Below are positions 10,957 through 22,540 of a stretch of DNA of 64,000 bases, in pieces. Within the stretch, counting starts at the first letter, position 1; each line of letters opens with the position of its first letter. The notes below the pieces were generated by a model. It had not been told where the DNA came from. It did no database searches and saw nothing but the letters and a program-made list of their open reading frames with translations. Both the position numbers and the translations under genes were made by a program. Origin of the DNA: Cladorhizidae sp. MBARI D1340-BT2 (Eukaryota > Porifera > Demospongiae > Poecilosclerida > Cladorhizidae); assembly GCA_028752905.1 (NCBI GenBank), contig JAQNBH010000011.1, positions 6,828,125-6,892,124 on the forward strand, given 5' to 3'.

Positions 10957-13482
10957 GTATAGCGTTATACTAGGAGTAGGCTATAAATGGGTCATTTTTT
11001 GTTTTACTTAGGGCTGAGTTTTTATGTGTTCTATATAACCTATCTCAACATGAAATGGGGAAAAAATTGGCCTGGGGTGTAAAATAAAAGTGTGCAAGGG
11101 TTTTTTGTGCCCGGGTGGCCCCAAAATTCAATCAAATTAGTGTAAAAAATTAAAATAGTCATTTTTTTAAAGCTGCATGGTTAAATATGGTATCAAAAGA
11201 AGTAAAATTGCCATGTTTATATTCAAAAGTTTCATTGTTTTTAACCCAGTTCACTTCATTTTGGCCAAAGGCACTTTTTGAACTCCTAGACTTTTTGAAC
11301 TCCTAGAATGCACTGATAGGTTCACAGTCTGCATTATTGTGGTCAGGTTCACTAATGACAGATGCTGTGAGCAAAAATCTCAAGATAGAGACAGGTGTGC
11401 AGATCAACTTGGCTCTAAGCTAGTGTCATACCACTTGCTTTGTAAGTCTCATACATGTGAACGGTTTGATGCAGACAACCTCACGACCATGGCTGCCATT
11501 GAGGACAAGATTGGCCTTCGCGAAATGATTGTGAAGAGAGAGCCATTGTTGAAGTCATTCCTTCGGCAGAAAAAATCTGTTGTTGAAACAGCTCTGGCAG
11601 CTCTTCTAAAGCTTGTAGCACATGAGGGAGACGGGGGAAGACAACATCTCTAGCAGAACAGTTTGACTTGATTCTAGAGGAGGCTGGAGTACACAAATCC
11701 TTTAGCCTCTACAAAGAGAAGCGTTTTACTAGACTTGGATACCAGGCAGTGCGGTCTACGATTGCATTCCCTACCTCAAACAGCTACTCGTACAGACACC
11801 ATTAAATAATCTTCTTGTTCGAGCATGTAAGATTTACCTTGATAACGATTTCATAATCGCAGGATTCAAGGCGCTTGCTAATTTTACGTACAGGGTGACA
11901 ATGCCCTTCCTCAACTGCATTGATAGAGCAAGCCAGGATTTGCTGGTGAACATCCTTCCCAAGCTCTGCAGTGACCTTGCTGATAAAAAGACAGACACCC
12001 TTATCATATATCATGTAGAGTGGACACACGTGAAAATGGAGCATAATGCTCCACAAAGCGATCTCGATCACTTTCTTCTGGGAGAGATGTGTCTCCAGGC
12101 CGCCAGAGGTGTAGAATTGCAGTGCAAGCGTGAGTATTGGAGCAGTGACCCAGATACTGCATGAGCAACTCCTCTCCATACATTGACTGTAGACCAACGG
12201 AAGAACCTGCCAACAAACAACCTGAATACGGAGAGGTACTTGGCCAAGTTTGGTTATCTTGCTGCCCAGTCAGCTCTACATTCTAACAGGCTGTTCAAGG
12301 CAAAGAGGATCAAAGATGACCTTATGCTCATGGACAAGCATCTCAATGAAGTTGAGATGTCAACCATTGCTGTCCTAAAACACCTAGACTCCATGGAGGT
12401 GACGTGGAGTAATAATCAAAAGGAGAAGAAGAAACAAAGGTTGAGAGAGAACCTGGAAAAGAGAGTTAGGGCCAATGATTTTGTCGATCAACTTCTTGTG
12501 AAATGTAAAAAACATGGAGGACCAGTTACATGTGTCAAAGAACTGAAGGAGCTTGTAAAATTTTTTTTACCAGAGCTAAAGACCTGCTTGAGGCAAGAGA
12601 TCCAATACCAGCGAGTCACACATCTACATGATTCAGATGTCCGCAGGGACCTTTACAAGGTCAACAAACTGTCTGAGAATGAAATGATCGAGAACCTAAC
12701 TGTGATCCTAGGTGATGACTACCAAACAGAGGAGGCGGTGGAGTTTCCGTGTGAGGAGGAGATCATGGAAAGACTGACAGGAGCCAAAACCACCGTTCAG
12801 GAGGCAGAGATCTCACAGGAAGAACCTGTCTTCCAGCCTAACCAACCACTTGCTGTTATCTGGGATGAGGGAAGCAACAAGAGATGGTACATTGGGTTTT
12901 ACATTGATGATAATGGGACGGAACCTTCCGGGTGGATCACCTGATACGCGCTGGTACTGGAGATAACCTCTGGCAGCGACCACCTGGCACTGATGATATC
13001 CAGGACACTATCCAGCAGCAGATTGTGCCTGTGCAACTTTCTGGCACCTGGGACTTTTCTATGAGGAAGCCTCGTTTTGTTTTATGTAATGGACCTAAAA
13101 TACAAGATATGTTTTGTGGAATATGTGGTTAAATATTAGTCCAAAATAAATGTCTTGACCAGTAATTGTACATCTATGATTTTCTAATTACTTTTATGAC
13201 TTTCTGTGTCCTAAATAACCCCAGAAAAATGTTTTAGATGAAGTCTCTACCTAAAGCTGAACCTGAGGTATGAGAAAAACTCTAAAATACACTCACATGC
13301 ATTAAATGTAAGGTGTGCTAACACAAAAGGGCTCTGCACACTTTTTTCTTGGACCCCAGACCAATTTTTCCCCCACTTCATGTTGAGATAGGTTATATAG
13401 AACACAAAAAAACTCAGCCCTAATGAAAATAACAGAAATTTCATTTTGGCTGCCGTATAGCCCACTCCTAGTTATACATATG
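10957..13482. mobile_element. DNA transposon with ~150-bp terminal inverted repeats, unclassified
   Basis: The left end (10957-11110) and the reverse complement of the right end (13320-13482) align well. Shared landmarks are CTAGGAGTRGGCTATA, AGGGCTGAGTTTTT and GTTCTATATAACCTATCTCA. A block of about 50 bp has only ~3 mismatches. Between the ends lies one decayed protein gene (11339-13132). The exact termini and the target duplication are not resolved, so boundaries are approximate. The long terminal repeats and a single large helical/zinc-poor protein do not let me assign a superfamily. Confidence 0.75.
11339..13132 (+). pseudogene. Transposon-encoded protein gene, frameshifted
   Basis: Plus-strand coding runs from about 11339 to the stop at 13130-13132, but at least three frame changes break it (near 11636, near 11772 and near 12925). 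The segment around 12165-12183 is also interrupted by a stop. Landmarks in order are LTTMAAIEDKIGLREMIVKR, YKEKRFTRLGYQA, a lysine/glutamate-rich coiled segment (KEKKKQRLRENLEKRVRAND), and a C-terminal block with AVIWDEGSNKRWYIGFY followed, in the next frame, by LWQRPPGTDD and a VPVQLSGTWDF motif. This C-terminal layout resembles uncharacterised multicopy proteins in other invertebrates, as far as I recall. It lies inside terminal inverted repeats, so it is most likely a dead transposase or accessory protein. Confidence 0.65.
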
Positions 13483-13733
13483 ACAATCAGAGCTGTGTTT
13501 GTTTTTTAAATCTCAAAATGTCTGATATCTGGGTTAAAATAACATTCAGGATAGCAGTGAATGTTCATGTGAGGACGATGAAGGGGAGAGGAAGGTTGGG
13601 GGGAGTTTTGTCGGAGGTGAATATGGTCGAGGTGAAACGCGAGACCGCTGGGAAGGTTAGCAATGGCTGCTTGTATTGGGACGGATGGCCTACTGTTGCT
13701 TGCTATCTTCTTCACGACCCCAAACACAGACAT

Positions 13734-13754
13734 TATCTATCTATCTATCTATCT
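13734..13754. repeat. (TATC)n microsatellite
   Basis: About five perfect TATC units. Confidence 0.9.
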
Positions 13755-13817
13755 CCCTGAACTTTACCCCCATCTTCAGCTACCTTTAGTCTGTTTCCTC
13801 CAGAAACTTTGTTCCCA

Positions 13818-15030
13818 CGTAATCAACAAACCACTATTGAAGGACTCTGTGTTGTAGTACTTAGTCAGCTATGGCTGGATAGGTAGGAGCTGAATTGCTA
13901 CATAATCAACAAACCACACAATCAACAAACCACTATTGAAGGACTCTATGTTGTAGTGGTCAGCTATGGTTGGCTAGGTAGGAGCTACATAATCAACAAA
14001 CCACATAATCAACAAACCACTATTGAAGGACTCTGTGATGTAGTAGTCAGCTATGGCTGGCTAGGTAGGAGTTGCATTGTGAAGGACTCTGTGTTGCAGT
14101 AGTCAGCTATGGCTGGCTAGAGTTGCATTGTGAAGGACTCTGTGTTGTAGTAGTCAGTATGGCTGGCTAGGTAGGAGTTGCATTGTGAAGGACTCTGTGT
14201 TGTAGTAGTGAGCCATGGCTGGCTAGGTAGGAGTGGCATTGTGAAGGACTCTGTGTTGTAGTAGTCAGCCATGGCTGGCTAGGTAGGAGTTGCATTGTGA
14301 AGGACTCTGTGTTGTAGTAGTCAGCCATGGCTGGCTAGGTAGGAGTTGCATTGTGAAGGACTCTGTGTTGTAGTAGTCAGCTATGGCTGGCTAGGTAGGA
14401 GTTGCATTGTGAAGGACTCTGTGTTGTAGTAGTCAGCCATGGCTGGCTAGGTAGGAGTTGCATTGTGAAGGACTCTGTGCTGTAGTAGTCAGCCATGGCT
14501 GGCTAGGTAGGAGTTGCATTGTGAAGGACTCTGTGCTGTAGTAGTCAGCCATGGCTGGATAGGTAGGAGTTGCATTGTGAAGGACTCTGTGCTGTAGTAG
14601 TCAGCTATGGCTGGCTAGGTAGGAGTTGCATTGTGAAGGACTCTGTGTTGTAGTAGTCAGCTATGGCTGGCTAGGTAGGAGTTGCATTGTGAAGGACTCT
14701 GTGTTGTAGTAGTCATCCATGGCTGGCTAGGTAGGAGTTGCATTGTGAAGGACTCTGTGTTGTAGTAGTCAGCCATGGCTGGCTAGGTAGGAGTTGCATT
14801 GTGAAGGACTCTGTGTTGTAGTAGTCAGCCATGGCTGGCTAGGTAGGAGTTGCATTGTGAAGGACTCTGTGTTGTAGTAGTCAGCCATGGCTGGCTAGGT
14901 AGAAGTTGCATTGTGAAGGACTCTGTGTTGTAGTAGTCAGCCATGGCTGGCTAGGTAGGAGTTGCATTGTGAAGGACTCTGTGTTGTAGTAGTCAGCCAT
15001 GGCTGGCTAGGTAGGAGTTGCATTGCTACA
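13818..15030. repeat. 56-bp minisatellite array
   Basis: About 21 copies of a 56-bp unit with core ATGGCTGGCTAGGTAGGAGT and then TGCATTGTGAAGGACTCTGT. The first three units carry insertions of ATAATCAACAAACCAC. The last unit runs directly into the polypyrimidine/AG acceptor of the exon starting at 15032, so the array occupies the 3' end of an intron. Confidence 0.96.
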
Positions 15031-15031
15031 G

Positions 15032-15222
15032 CTACTCTACCTCTGGGCCAAACTCTTGACATGTTCTGCATTGCTGCCAGACACACTCAGAGCCTCGGTC
15101 AGCCACTGCATCTTTCTCATACTCTATCTTGTTCCTGGACACACCATCAGGAGTTCTTTGGCTATCTCCCTCTCTCCAGACTCCCAACAAAACCTTCATC
15201 TCTACTGCACTCCCGCTACACG
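15032..15222 (+). CDS. Exon of unidentified plus-strand gene (exon i)
   Basis: The acceptor is ATTGCTACAG at 15022-15031 and the donor is CG|GTAGAC at 15223. The frame is open throughout (63 codons plus 2 nt, phase 0 in, phase 2 out). The peptide is helical and leucine-rich (LLYLWAKLLTCSALLPDTLR, then SHCIFLILYLVPG), like a solenoid or membrane segment. Codon usage and the absence of tandem repetition set it apart from its flanks. I do not recognise the protein. Confidence 0.5.
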
Positions 15223-15367
15223 GTAGACTCAGTCAGCAATTGAACTTTGTACCCACATTTTTGTGAGAATCAGGATCCAAACTACCAGCCAAAGTGGTTC
15301 AGCTGAATCAGAATAGGATCCTAGATAGTGTGGATAGGATTGGGGGGATCAGATGTGCATCAGAGGT

Positions 15368-15740
15368 CTAGTGCAGACAAGAGGGAGGATATGACCAGGT
15401 CGAGTATCAGCAAGGTAGGTATAACCAGAGACCAGGGAGCATTAAAAAGGATGACCAGGGAAAGTATGATTGAGGAGTCTATGACCAGCGACAGTATGGC
15501 CAAATAGGGATGACTGTGGCGATTACGACCAAGGAGGGTATGACGAGGGACCAGGGGGGGGTACGACCAAATGATCATACATGTAGGAGAGTATTAGGGA
15601 GAGTATGGCCAAAGAGATATGACTAGGAGAGTATGACCAGAGAGAGTACGACCAAGGCAGGGATGATCAGGAAAGTGTGAACAGGGAGAGAGTATGACCA
15701 GATACAGTACATGATGAGGGAGAACTTGGCCAGTGTATCA
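15368..15740. repeat. Degenerate GAGTATGACCAGGG repeat region, copy 2
   Basis: The same loose motif as 9228-9620 (GTATGACCAG, GAGAGTATGACCA), highly diverged, with no fixed period. Confidence 0.75.
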
Positions 15741-15999
15741 CCAAGAAAGGAGGACCTACTCAGGGAATGTCACATTGCTAGGTGGAAGTAGGTCTACATA
15801 GAGGAGCCGAGTGGAAGTTAGCCTATTAAGGTAACATACACAAGGCAAGTCAAAATGCAATACTTGTTATGAACATGTCCCACCCTCTCATCAGGTAGAG
15901 TGACCTGCCAGCACAGCACCAAGCAGACTACAAGCTGCACCTGTCTATGGACTCAGCAAAGGGGAAAATCTCCGGGAGATTTCAGCATGCCTGCCAACA
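15741..15999. other. Unique intronic spacer
   Basis: No coding or RNA signal recognised. Confidence 0.4.
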
Positions 16000-17140
16000 A
16001 TGTCAGTTCACTGGCCCTGGCAACAATACCAGTTCACTGATCCATGCCAACAATACCAGTTCACTGATCCATGCCAACAATACCTGTTCACTGATCCATG
16101 CCAACAATACCAGTTCACTGATCCCTGCCAACAATACCAGTTCACTGATCCCTGCCAATAATACCAGTACACTGATCCATGCCAACAATACCAGTTCACT
16201 GATCCATGCCAACAATACCAGTTCACTGATCCCTGCCAACAATACCAGCTCACTGATCCATGCCAACAATACCAGTTCACTGATCCATGCCAACAATACC
16301 AGTTCACTGATCCCTGCCAACAATACCAGTTCACTGATCCATGCCAACAATACCAGTTCACTGATCCATGCCAACAATACCAGTTCACTGATCCATGCCA
16401 ACAATACCAGTTCACTGATCCCTGCCAACAATACCAGTTCACTGATCCCTGCCAACAATACCAGTTCACTGATCCATGCCAACAATACCAGTTAACTGAT
16501 CCCTGCCAACAATACCAGTTCACTGATCCATGCCAACAATACCAGTTCACTGATCCATGCCAACAATACCAGTTCACTGATCCCTGCCAACAATACCAGT
16601 TCACTGATCCCTGCCAACAATACCAGTTCACTGATCCATGCCAACAATACCAGTTAACTGATCCCTGCCAACAATACCAGTTCACTGATCCATGCCAACA
16701 ATACCAGTTCACTGATCCCTGCCAACAATACCAGTTCACTGATCCCTGCCAACAATACCAGTTCACTGATCCCTGCCAACAATACCAGTTCACTGATCCA
16801 TGTCAACAATACCAGTTAACTGATCCCTGCCAACAATACCAGTTCACTGATCCATGCCAACAATACCAGTTCACTGATCCCTGCCAATAATACCATTACA
16901 CTGATCCCTGCCAACAATACCAGTTCACTGATCCCTGCCAACAATACCAGTTCACTGATCCATGCCAACAATACCAGTTAACTGATCCCTGCCAACAATA
17001 CCAGTTCACTGATCCATGCCAACAATACCAGTTAACTGATCCCTGCCAACAATACCAGTTCACTGATCCATGCCAACAATACCAGTTCACTGATCCCTGC
17101 CAACAATACCAGTTCACTGATTCCTGCCAACAATACCAGT
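16000..17140. repeat. 27-bp minisatellite array
   Basis: About 42 copies of a 27-bp unit with core CCAACAATACCAGTTCACTG. Most variation is CATGCC versus CCTGCC. The unit is nine codons long, so all frames of one or both strands stay open over hundreds of bases without coding meaning. Confidence 0.97.
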
Positions 17141-17179
17141 TCGCTGATTTGGGTGGAAGTTTTCCCGGATACCTAGCAG

Positions 17180-17286
17180 CTCCAGGAAGACGGCACCTGA
17201 TGCTGCCCCATGTCCAAGCCCATGTCCAGCGAGTGCCCAGTGTCCCAGCATCATCGCACACCGGATACCTCCAATTATAGCAGATG
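17180..17286 (+). CDS. Exon of unidentified plus-strand gene (exon ii, tentative)
   Basis: The acceptor is ACCTAGCAG (ends 17179). The donor is GATG|GTATTC (17287), a weak consensus. It contributes 1 nt, then 35 codons, then 1 nt. This matches exon i (phase 2 out) and exon iii (2 nt in). The peptide is proline/cysteine-rich and ends IIAHRIPPIIAD. Support is phase agreement only, and a different frame across this interval is also open. Confidence 0.3.
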
Positions 17287-17465
17287 GTATTCTCCATTAC
17301 TAGAGATGAATGCAAGGCTTTGCGAGCCTAGCTAAGCACTCGGCCATGTCTGTTGGGATCCCACCTGTATATCTTGAAATTGGAAGTGTACAGGTTTGAT
17401 GTTGACTAGTGCCGGACTCATGCGCGGTTGCACAACTGGATGCCTTAACACCACAAACAGAATGG

Positions 17466-17536
17466 CTGGTGCGAAACGGAAATGTAGGTGTGAAACGGAA
17501 ATGTAGGTGTGAAACGGAAATGTAGGTGTGAAATAT
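17466..17536. repeat. Short 19-bp tandem repeat
   Basis: About three and a half copies of GTGTGAAACGGAAATGTAG. Confidence 0.9.
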
Positions 17537-17885
17537 AGCTGAGTGAGGATGGTTTGTGTTTCTTTAGCAGGTCTTGGAAGCAGTTTCGCTAGAAGGAGGA
17601 AATACACTGTCTGATATTATGCCTGAAGCTGACAAGAATTCCACACACTGGGAGTGAGGAGGTCATCAGGAAGCACCTGCTGGTTGGCAGAGTTATCCGA
17701 GCAGAGAAGTGAAGACCATGCAATAGCTGACAGTAACTTCAGACATCTTGATTTAGACACCTTGCACAAATGACCTGTTTCTGTTATGTTCTCAACCCTT
17801 AGCATAGCGCTCCCGTTATTGACCAGTTCCCTCTCCTCTATAGAGCAACTACTTAGTCTGTGCAGGAGCAGCACCCACAAGTGGT
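17537..17885. other. Spacer, possibly with a diverged dispersed-repeat fragment
   Basis: Short matches (CTTGGAAGCAG near 17571 and GAGGTCATCAGG near 17657) recall the 3' part of the dispersed repeat at 47945-48310. The match is too weak to call firmly. No gene seen. Confidence 0.35.
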
Positions 17886-18600
17886 CTGCCTGCCTAGACA
17901 GCCAGTGAACACTCCTGTGCAGCTAGTCCTCCTCTGCTTGCCCAGGCAGCTATGAACTACACAGCCAGTGGACACTCATGTGCAGCTAGTCCTCCTCTGC
18001 CTGCCCAGACAGCTATGAACTAAACAGCCAGTGGACACTCCTGTGCAGCTAGTCCTCCTCTGCTTGCCCAGACAGCTATGAACTACACAGCCAGTGGGCA
18101 CTCCTGTGCAGCTAGTCCTCCTCTGCCTGCCCAGACAGCTATGAACTACACAGCCAGTGGACACTCCTGTGCAGCTAGTCCTCCTCTGCTTGCCCAGACA
18201 GCTATGAACTACGCAGCCAGTGGGCACTCCTGTGCAGCTAGTCCTCCTCTGCCTGCCCAGACAGCTATGAACTACACAGCCAGTGGGCACTCCTGTGCAG
18301 CTAGTCCTCCTCTGCCTGCCCAGACAGCTATGAACTACACAGCCAGTGGACACTCCTGTGCAGCTAGTCCTCCTCTGCCTGCCCAGTCAGCTATGAAATA
18401 CACAGCCAGTGGGCACTCCTGTGCAGCTAGTCTGCCCAGGAAGCTATGAAATGCACAGCCAGTGGGCACTCCTGTGCAGCTAGTCCTCCTCTGCCTGCCC
18501 AGACAGCTATGAACTACACAGCCAGTGGACACTCCACTGCAGCTAGTCCCTGCCCAGACAGCTATGAAGTACACAGCCAGTGGGCACTCCACTACTGCAG
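17886..18600. repeat. 63-bp minisatellite array
   Basis: About 11 copies of a 63-bp unit with core CAGCCAGTGGACACTCCTGT, then GCAGCTAGTCCTCCTCTGCC. The last, shortened unit ends in CACTACTGCAG, which is the acceptor of the next exon. The array therefore abuts the splice site. Confidence 0.96.
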
Positions 18601-18718
18601 CTAAATTTTCCACCACCTGTAGCCTGCTCTCCAGACCATCTTTCATTAAGATAACTATTTCCTTATTTACAAACGCCCATCAGGTTCAAGATGGCCGACC
18701 CGCTCACAACTTTTACAG
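18601..18718 (+). CDS. Exon of unidentified plus-strand gene (exon iii)
   Basis: The acceptor is CTACTGCAG (ends 18600) and the donor is TACAG|GTGATT (18719). One frame is open through the exon: 2 nt, 38 codons, 2 nt. The peptide contains SLLSRPSFIKITISLF and ends GRPAHNFY. The unique sequence between a minisatellite and an intron, together with good splice sites, supports a real exon. Confidence 0.5.
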
Positions 18719-18845
18719 GTGATTGTAACAGCAGATAGGTAATAGAGTCAAAGATAGATAGAGACATCGCACTACTGCCATGTGGGGCAATACAAACTTT
18801 ATCACTCAACTCCCCAGCGAGGGCTTGCTTCACTCACAAGTCTAG

Positions 18846-18861
18846 CACACACACACACACA

Positions 18862-18911
<50 letters not shown>
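18846..18911. repeat. (CA)n then (GA)n microsatellite
   Basis: About 27 CA dinucleotides with one TA, followed by (GA)n to about 18911. Read on the minus strand this is (TC)n then (TG)n immediately after a coding-like segment. Confidence 0.95.
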
Positions 18912-19023
18912 CGAGGCAGTCCAAGGCCTGCATGGGGCGTCCCTCTTGGATGGTACTCTTCAACGCCACCACCTGCCGAGCCGTTCGGTGGGCGAGCAGA
19001 CTCAGGTGAAGGGCCTCTATGTG
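18904..19023 (-). CDS. Putative minus-strand exon, unidentified
   Basis: On the minus strand a pyrimidine tract (CTGCCCCCCC) and CCAAG precede an open frame of about 40 codons. The peptide is alpha-helical and includes IEALHLSLLAHRTARQVVAL then GRPMQALDCLVSL. GC content is higher than in the flanks. It ends in (TC)n(TG)n, which could supply a GT donor. No partner exon identified. It lies in the intron of the plus-strand gene model, so it may belong to a nested gene. Confidence 0.35.
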
Positions 19024-19800
19024 CTTGGAGTTGGGGGGGCAGTAGATAGCATGTAGATACTATATCAGTGAGGATGAACTTTAGTTTTTAATGACTTGGT
19101 CTGCTACCTTAGCAGCAAGAAGGATCCAAGGCATGCTGGAAGTGTTTTGGGAGCTATGTAAAATTGGCCCAAACCACACCATTCAGAATGCTGACAGCAA
19201 ATGAGTTTTGTTCACCAAGCCAATACAGTTGCTATCACAGACAGCATTAGCCTGTTAAACAGGGTGCCCAAGTTCTGTCTCCCAGGTTCACCTACACCCT
19301 ACTTGTAGCTGGATAATGAGTTTTTACAAGTATTTACTACTGTTAATGAGTTTTTACAAGGACTCACAAAGGGGTAATGGGTTTTTACAACTCTTTTGGC
19401 TGATGCCAGATGCTGGATTAGGGGGAAAAAGTTTTAATCCAGCATCTGCCTTGAGGAAGGGGGATAATTAATCTAGCAGCATCACCTGGAGGAATATGTT
19501 TGACAGTGGCTTGTGTATGTGTGTGTGTGTGTGTGTATGTGCACCCAGAATGTGTCAGAACTCAGAGCAGGCAACCACAACAATGTCAGGAAAAATAAGT
19601 CAGGCTCTGGTGTAAGTCTTGGCAGCCTCACATCTGGCTGCTATGCAACATACAGCTAGTAGTTCTTAGTAGTTCTCAGTTGTTAGGTTCGTTTTCTTTG
19701 TTAGTCTAAAGATCACCTTTGTTACATTATCACAGTACAAAACACCTACACACGTTATACTCGCATATGACTATTTAGACAAGGAGGGGGTGGATAGGTT
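19024..19800. other. Intronic spacer with short GT microsatellite
   Basis: A (GT)n tract lies at 19509-19535, and a short imperfect repeat of GAGTTTTTACAAG around 19318-19400. No gene recognised. Confidence 0.45.
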
Positions 19801-20625
19801 TCTTTCTGGACCAAAGGTCCTAAACCCCTGGACCAAGCCAGAACCTCTGGAGCAAGCCAGAACCTCTGGAGCAAGTCAGAACCCCTGCACCAAGTCAGAA
19901 CCCCTGGACCAAGCAAGAACCACTCGACTAAGCAAGAACCTCTGGACCAAACAAGAACACTGGACCAAGCCAGAACCCTGGACTAAGCCGAACCTCTGGA
20001 CCAAACAAGAACCCTGGACCAAGCCAGAACCCTGGACTAAGCCGAACCCCTGGGCCAAGCCAGAACCCCGGGGTAAAGCAGGACCAAGCAAGAACCCTGG
20101 ACCAAGCCGAACCCCTGGGCCAAGCCAAACCTCTGGGCCAAGCCAGAACCCTGGACCAAGCCAGAACCCTGGACTAAGCCGAACCCCTGGGCCAAGCCAG
20201 AACCCCGGGGTAAAGCAAGAACCCCTGGACCAAGAAAGAACCCTGGACCAAGCCGAACCCCTGGGCCAAGCCAAACCCCTGGGCCAAGCCAGAACCCTGG
20301 ACCAAGCCAGAACCCTGGACTAAGCCGAACCCCTGGGCCAAGCCAGAACCCCGGGGTAAAGCAAGAACCCCTGGGCCAAGCCAAACCCCTGGGCCAAGCC
20401 GAACCCCTGGGCCAAGCAAAGAACCTCTGGACCAAGCAAGAACCCCTGGACCAAGCCAGAACCCCTGGACCAAGTCAGAACCCCTGGACCAAGTCAGAAC
20501 CCCTACACCAAGTCAGAACCCCTGGACCAAGACAGAAACCCCAGACCAGAACCCCTGGACCAAGCCAGAACCCCCGGACTAAGCCAGAACCCCCAGACCA
20601 AGCCAGAACCCCCAGACCAAGGACA
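19801..20625. repeat. 19- to 20-bp CTGGACCAAGCCAGAACCC minisatellite
   Basis: About 42 imperfect copies built on CTGGACCAAGCCAGAACCC, with variants ending GCCGAACCCCTGGGCCAAG. Repeated longer blocks (for example 20030-20075, 20185-20225 and 20325-20370 with CCCCGGGGTAAAGCA) show internal block duplication. Confidence 0.95.
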
Positions 20626-20639
20626 CAAAACATCATAAT

Positions 20640-20692
20640 AATAATAAAACTTAAAAAAGCAACAAAACAACAACAACAACAACAACAAAACA
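20640..20692. repeat. (AAC)n-rich simple repeat
   Basis: ATAATAAT followed by imperfect AAC trinucleotides. Confidence 0.85.
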
Positions 20693-20699
20693 ACTTGGA

Positions 20700-21460
20700 A
20701 CTAGCAGAAGCACTGGACCACCGACTCCCAACACATAACATGTACAGGTCAAATTTGCTAATCTAGTAAAATATAGATAACTCGTTATTAATTACTATAA
20801 TTGGTAATTAATACACAAACAGCTCAATTTCAAATTACTAGTCAAGGTAAGGCAGGTAGGAACACTATAATCTGATTAAAATTATAAAGCCATTACTAAG
20901 AGCATATGGCAAAGCACCGCAACCACAACCAACAGGAAGTGTGATCAGAAGCTCATTCGTATAGCATGGGCTGGGGCGGGAGTGACGGATGCTATAATTG
21001 GTGAGAAGACACGTACCAGAGACATTATTACCCCCTCCCCGCACCTTCCGAAAATCTGGTTAGTACTCATTAACAGTGTGTACAAACAGCCAAGGAACAC
21101 AAATTGACTACCATAAAGTTGGAATACTTGAGGTTTAAAATAATCTGTATGAAAATTTTGTAGAACTCGTAGTCTGCTAAAAATATTTTTTTTACGGGCG
21201 CGACTGAGTGTGAGACAAGTGACCTCTGAAGTGGAACCAGCTGAAAGGCTAGGATGAGATTGAGCACTAGGCCATTCTTGAAAGAGGCTATCATGTTTAT
21301 AGCACTACTTGGAAACTAGCAGTTGAGGGATTGGGAAAGTGAGCCATTAGCAAGCAGTAGCTAGTGGTGGAGAAAGGATGGCATCAATATTGGACAGGTA
21401 GCTAGGAAATTATCAAAGCTGTGTTAACTTCAGAGAAGTTTCAAGTACCTTATATAGGAG
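20700..21460. other. Unique intronic spacer
   Basis: AT-rich, no recognisable exon or element. A minus-strand open frame (21070-21294) has no splice context or similarity that I can support. Confidence 0.4.
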
Positions 21461-21464
21461 AGAA

Positions 21465-22035
21465 GAGATTTCCAGCACTTCTAGAAGCTCCTCTCCTCTC
21501 TCCCCCACCTGGTGTACTGGTGTAGCTAACACATAGGAGAGAGCATTTCTAGAAGCTAGCTCTCCCCTCTCCCCCACCTGGTGTGCTTGGTGTAGCTAAC
21601 ACATAGGAGAGAGCACTTCAAGAAGCTAGCTCTCCCCTCTCCCCCACCTGGTGTGCTGGTATAGGAGAGAGCACTTCTAGAAGCTGTAGCTCTCCTCTCT
21701 CCCCCACCTGGTGTACTGGTGTTGCCAAGACATGGAGAGAGCACTTCTAGAAGCTAGCTCTCCCCTCTCCCCCACCTGGTGTGCTAAGACATGGAGAGCA
21801 CTTCTAGAAGCTAGCTCTCCCCTCTCCCCCACCTGGTGTGCTAAGACATGGAGAGAGCACTTCTAGAAGCTAGCTCTCCCCTCTCCCCCACCTGGTGTGC
21901 TGGTATAGGAGAGAGCACTTCTAGAAGCTAGCTCTCCCCTCTCCCCCACCTGGTGTGCTGGTATAGGAGAGAGCACTTCTAGAAGCTGTAGCTCTCCCCT
22001 CTCCCCCACCTGGTGTGCTTGGTGTAGCTAACACA
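21465..22035. repeat. ~58- to 68-bp minisatellite with palindromic TTCTAGAA core
   Basis: About ten units containing GAGAGCACTTCTAGAAGCTA, then CTCTCCCCTCTCCCCCACCT and GGTGTGCT. Each unit contains complementary purine (GGAGAGAG) and pyrimidine (CTCTCCCC) blocks around TTCTAGAA, so single units can fold into hairpins. Confidence 0.94.
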
Positions 22036-22101
22036 TAATCTTATAATCTTATAATTATACGTTTAACATTTCCCGCATTTTTTTTTTCTGTAGGTTAGTA
22101 G

Positions 22102-22398
22102 GACTACGAAAATTTTATCAACGAAATATGAAAAATTTCCAGTACATTTACCTTCCTATAGTGCACTTCTAAACAATCTTTGTACAAGCATTCTTTCTGA
22201 TAGCAGGTCACAGTCCGGCAGTTCTTCAGCTAATTCTAATGAAATCCTCATGAAGTTTAGCAAGCTGAGCTCCCCCACACTATTTCTATCGTCTTGTTTA
22301 ATTTCATCTCTGAGAGATGTCGTACGAACAGGAAACGTCGAGCAGATGGTTTGCAGGGGGGTAGCAATGCTAGCAACATCTCCTTGCTGGCTAAGCCA
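22102..22398 (+). CDS. Exon of unidentified plus-strand gene (exon iv)
   Basis: A long T-tract (TTTTTTTTTCTGTAG) precedes it. The acceptor that agrees with the phase of exon iii is GTTAGTAG|G; CTGTAG at 22093 is an alternative. The donor is AGCCA|GTGAGTG, a perfect consensus. The exon contributes 1 nt, 98 codons and 2 nt in one open frame. The peptide includes KYEKFPVHLPSYSALLNNLC, a serine-rich linker, then SSLRDVVRTGNVEQMVCRGV. It looks like an alpha-helical solenoid segment. Of the five exons in this model it is the best supported. Confidence 0.6.
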
Positions 22399-22540
22399 GT
22401 GAGTGGGATATAATCGTAAGCGGTCTTTGGGTCCCTTATGGATCAGTCGACAGTGTGTTCTTCACTTTACGAATATTGATAAAGATAATAGCCTATTTGA
22501 TAAACCTTTTCTCCCCACAACCCCTTGCTAACCGACTCAG

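Noticed and set aside
13506..13733. 75-codon minus-strand frame next to the transposon end
   Set aside because: Protein-like in places, but a frame of similar length is open on the other strand and no splice or domain evidence supports it.
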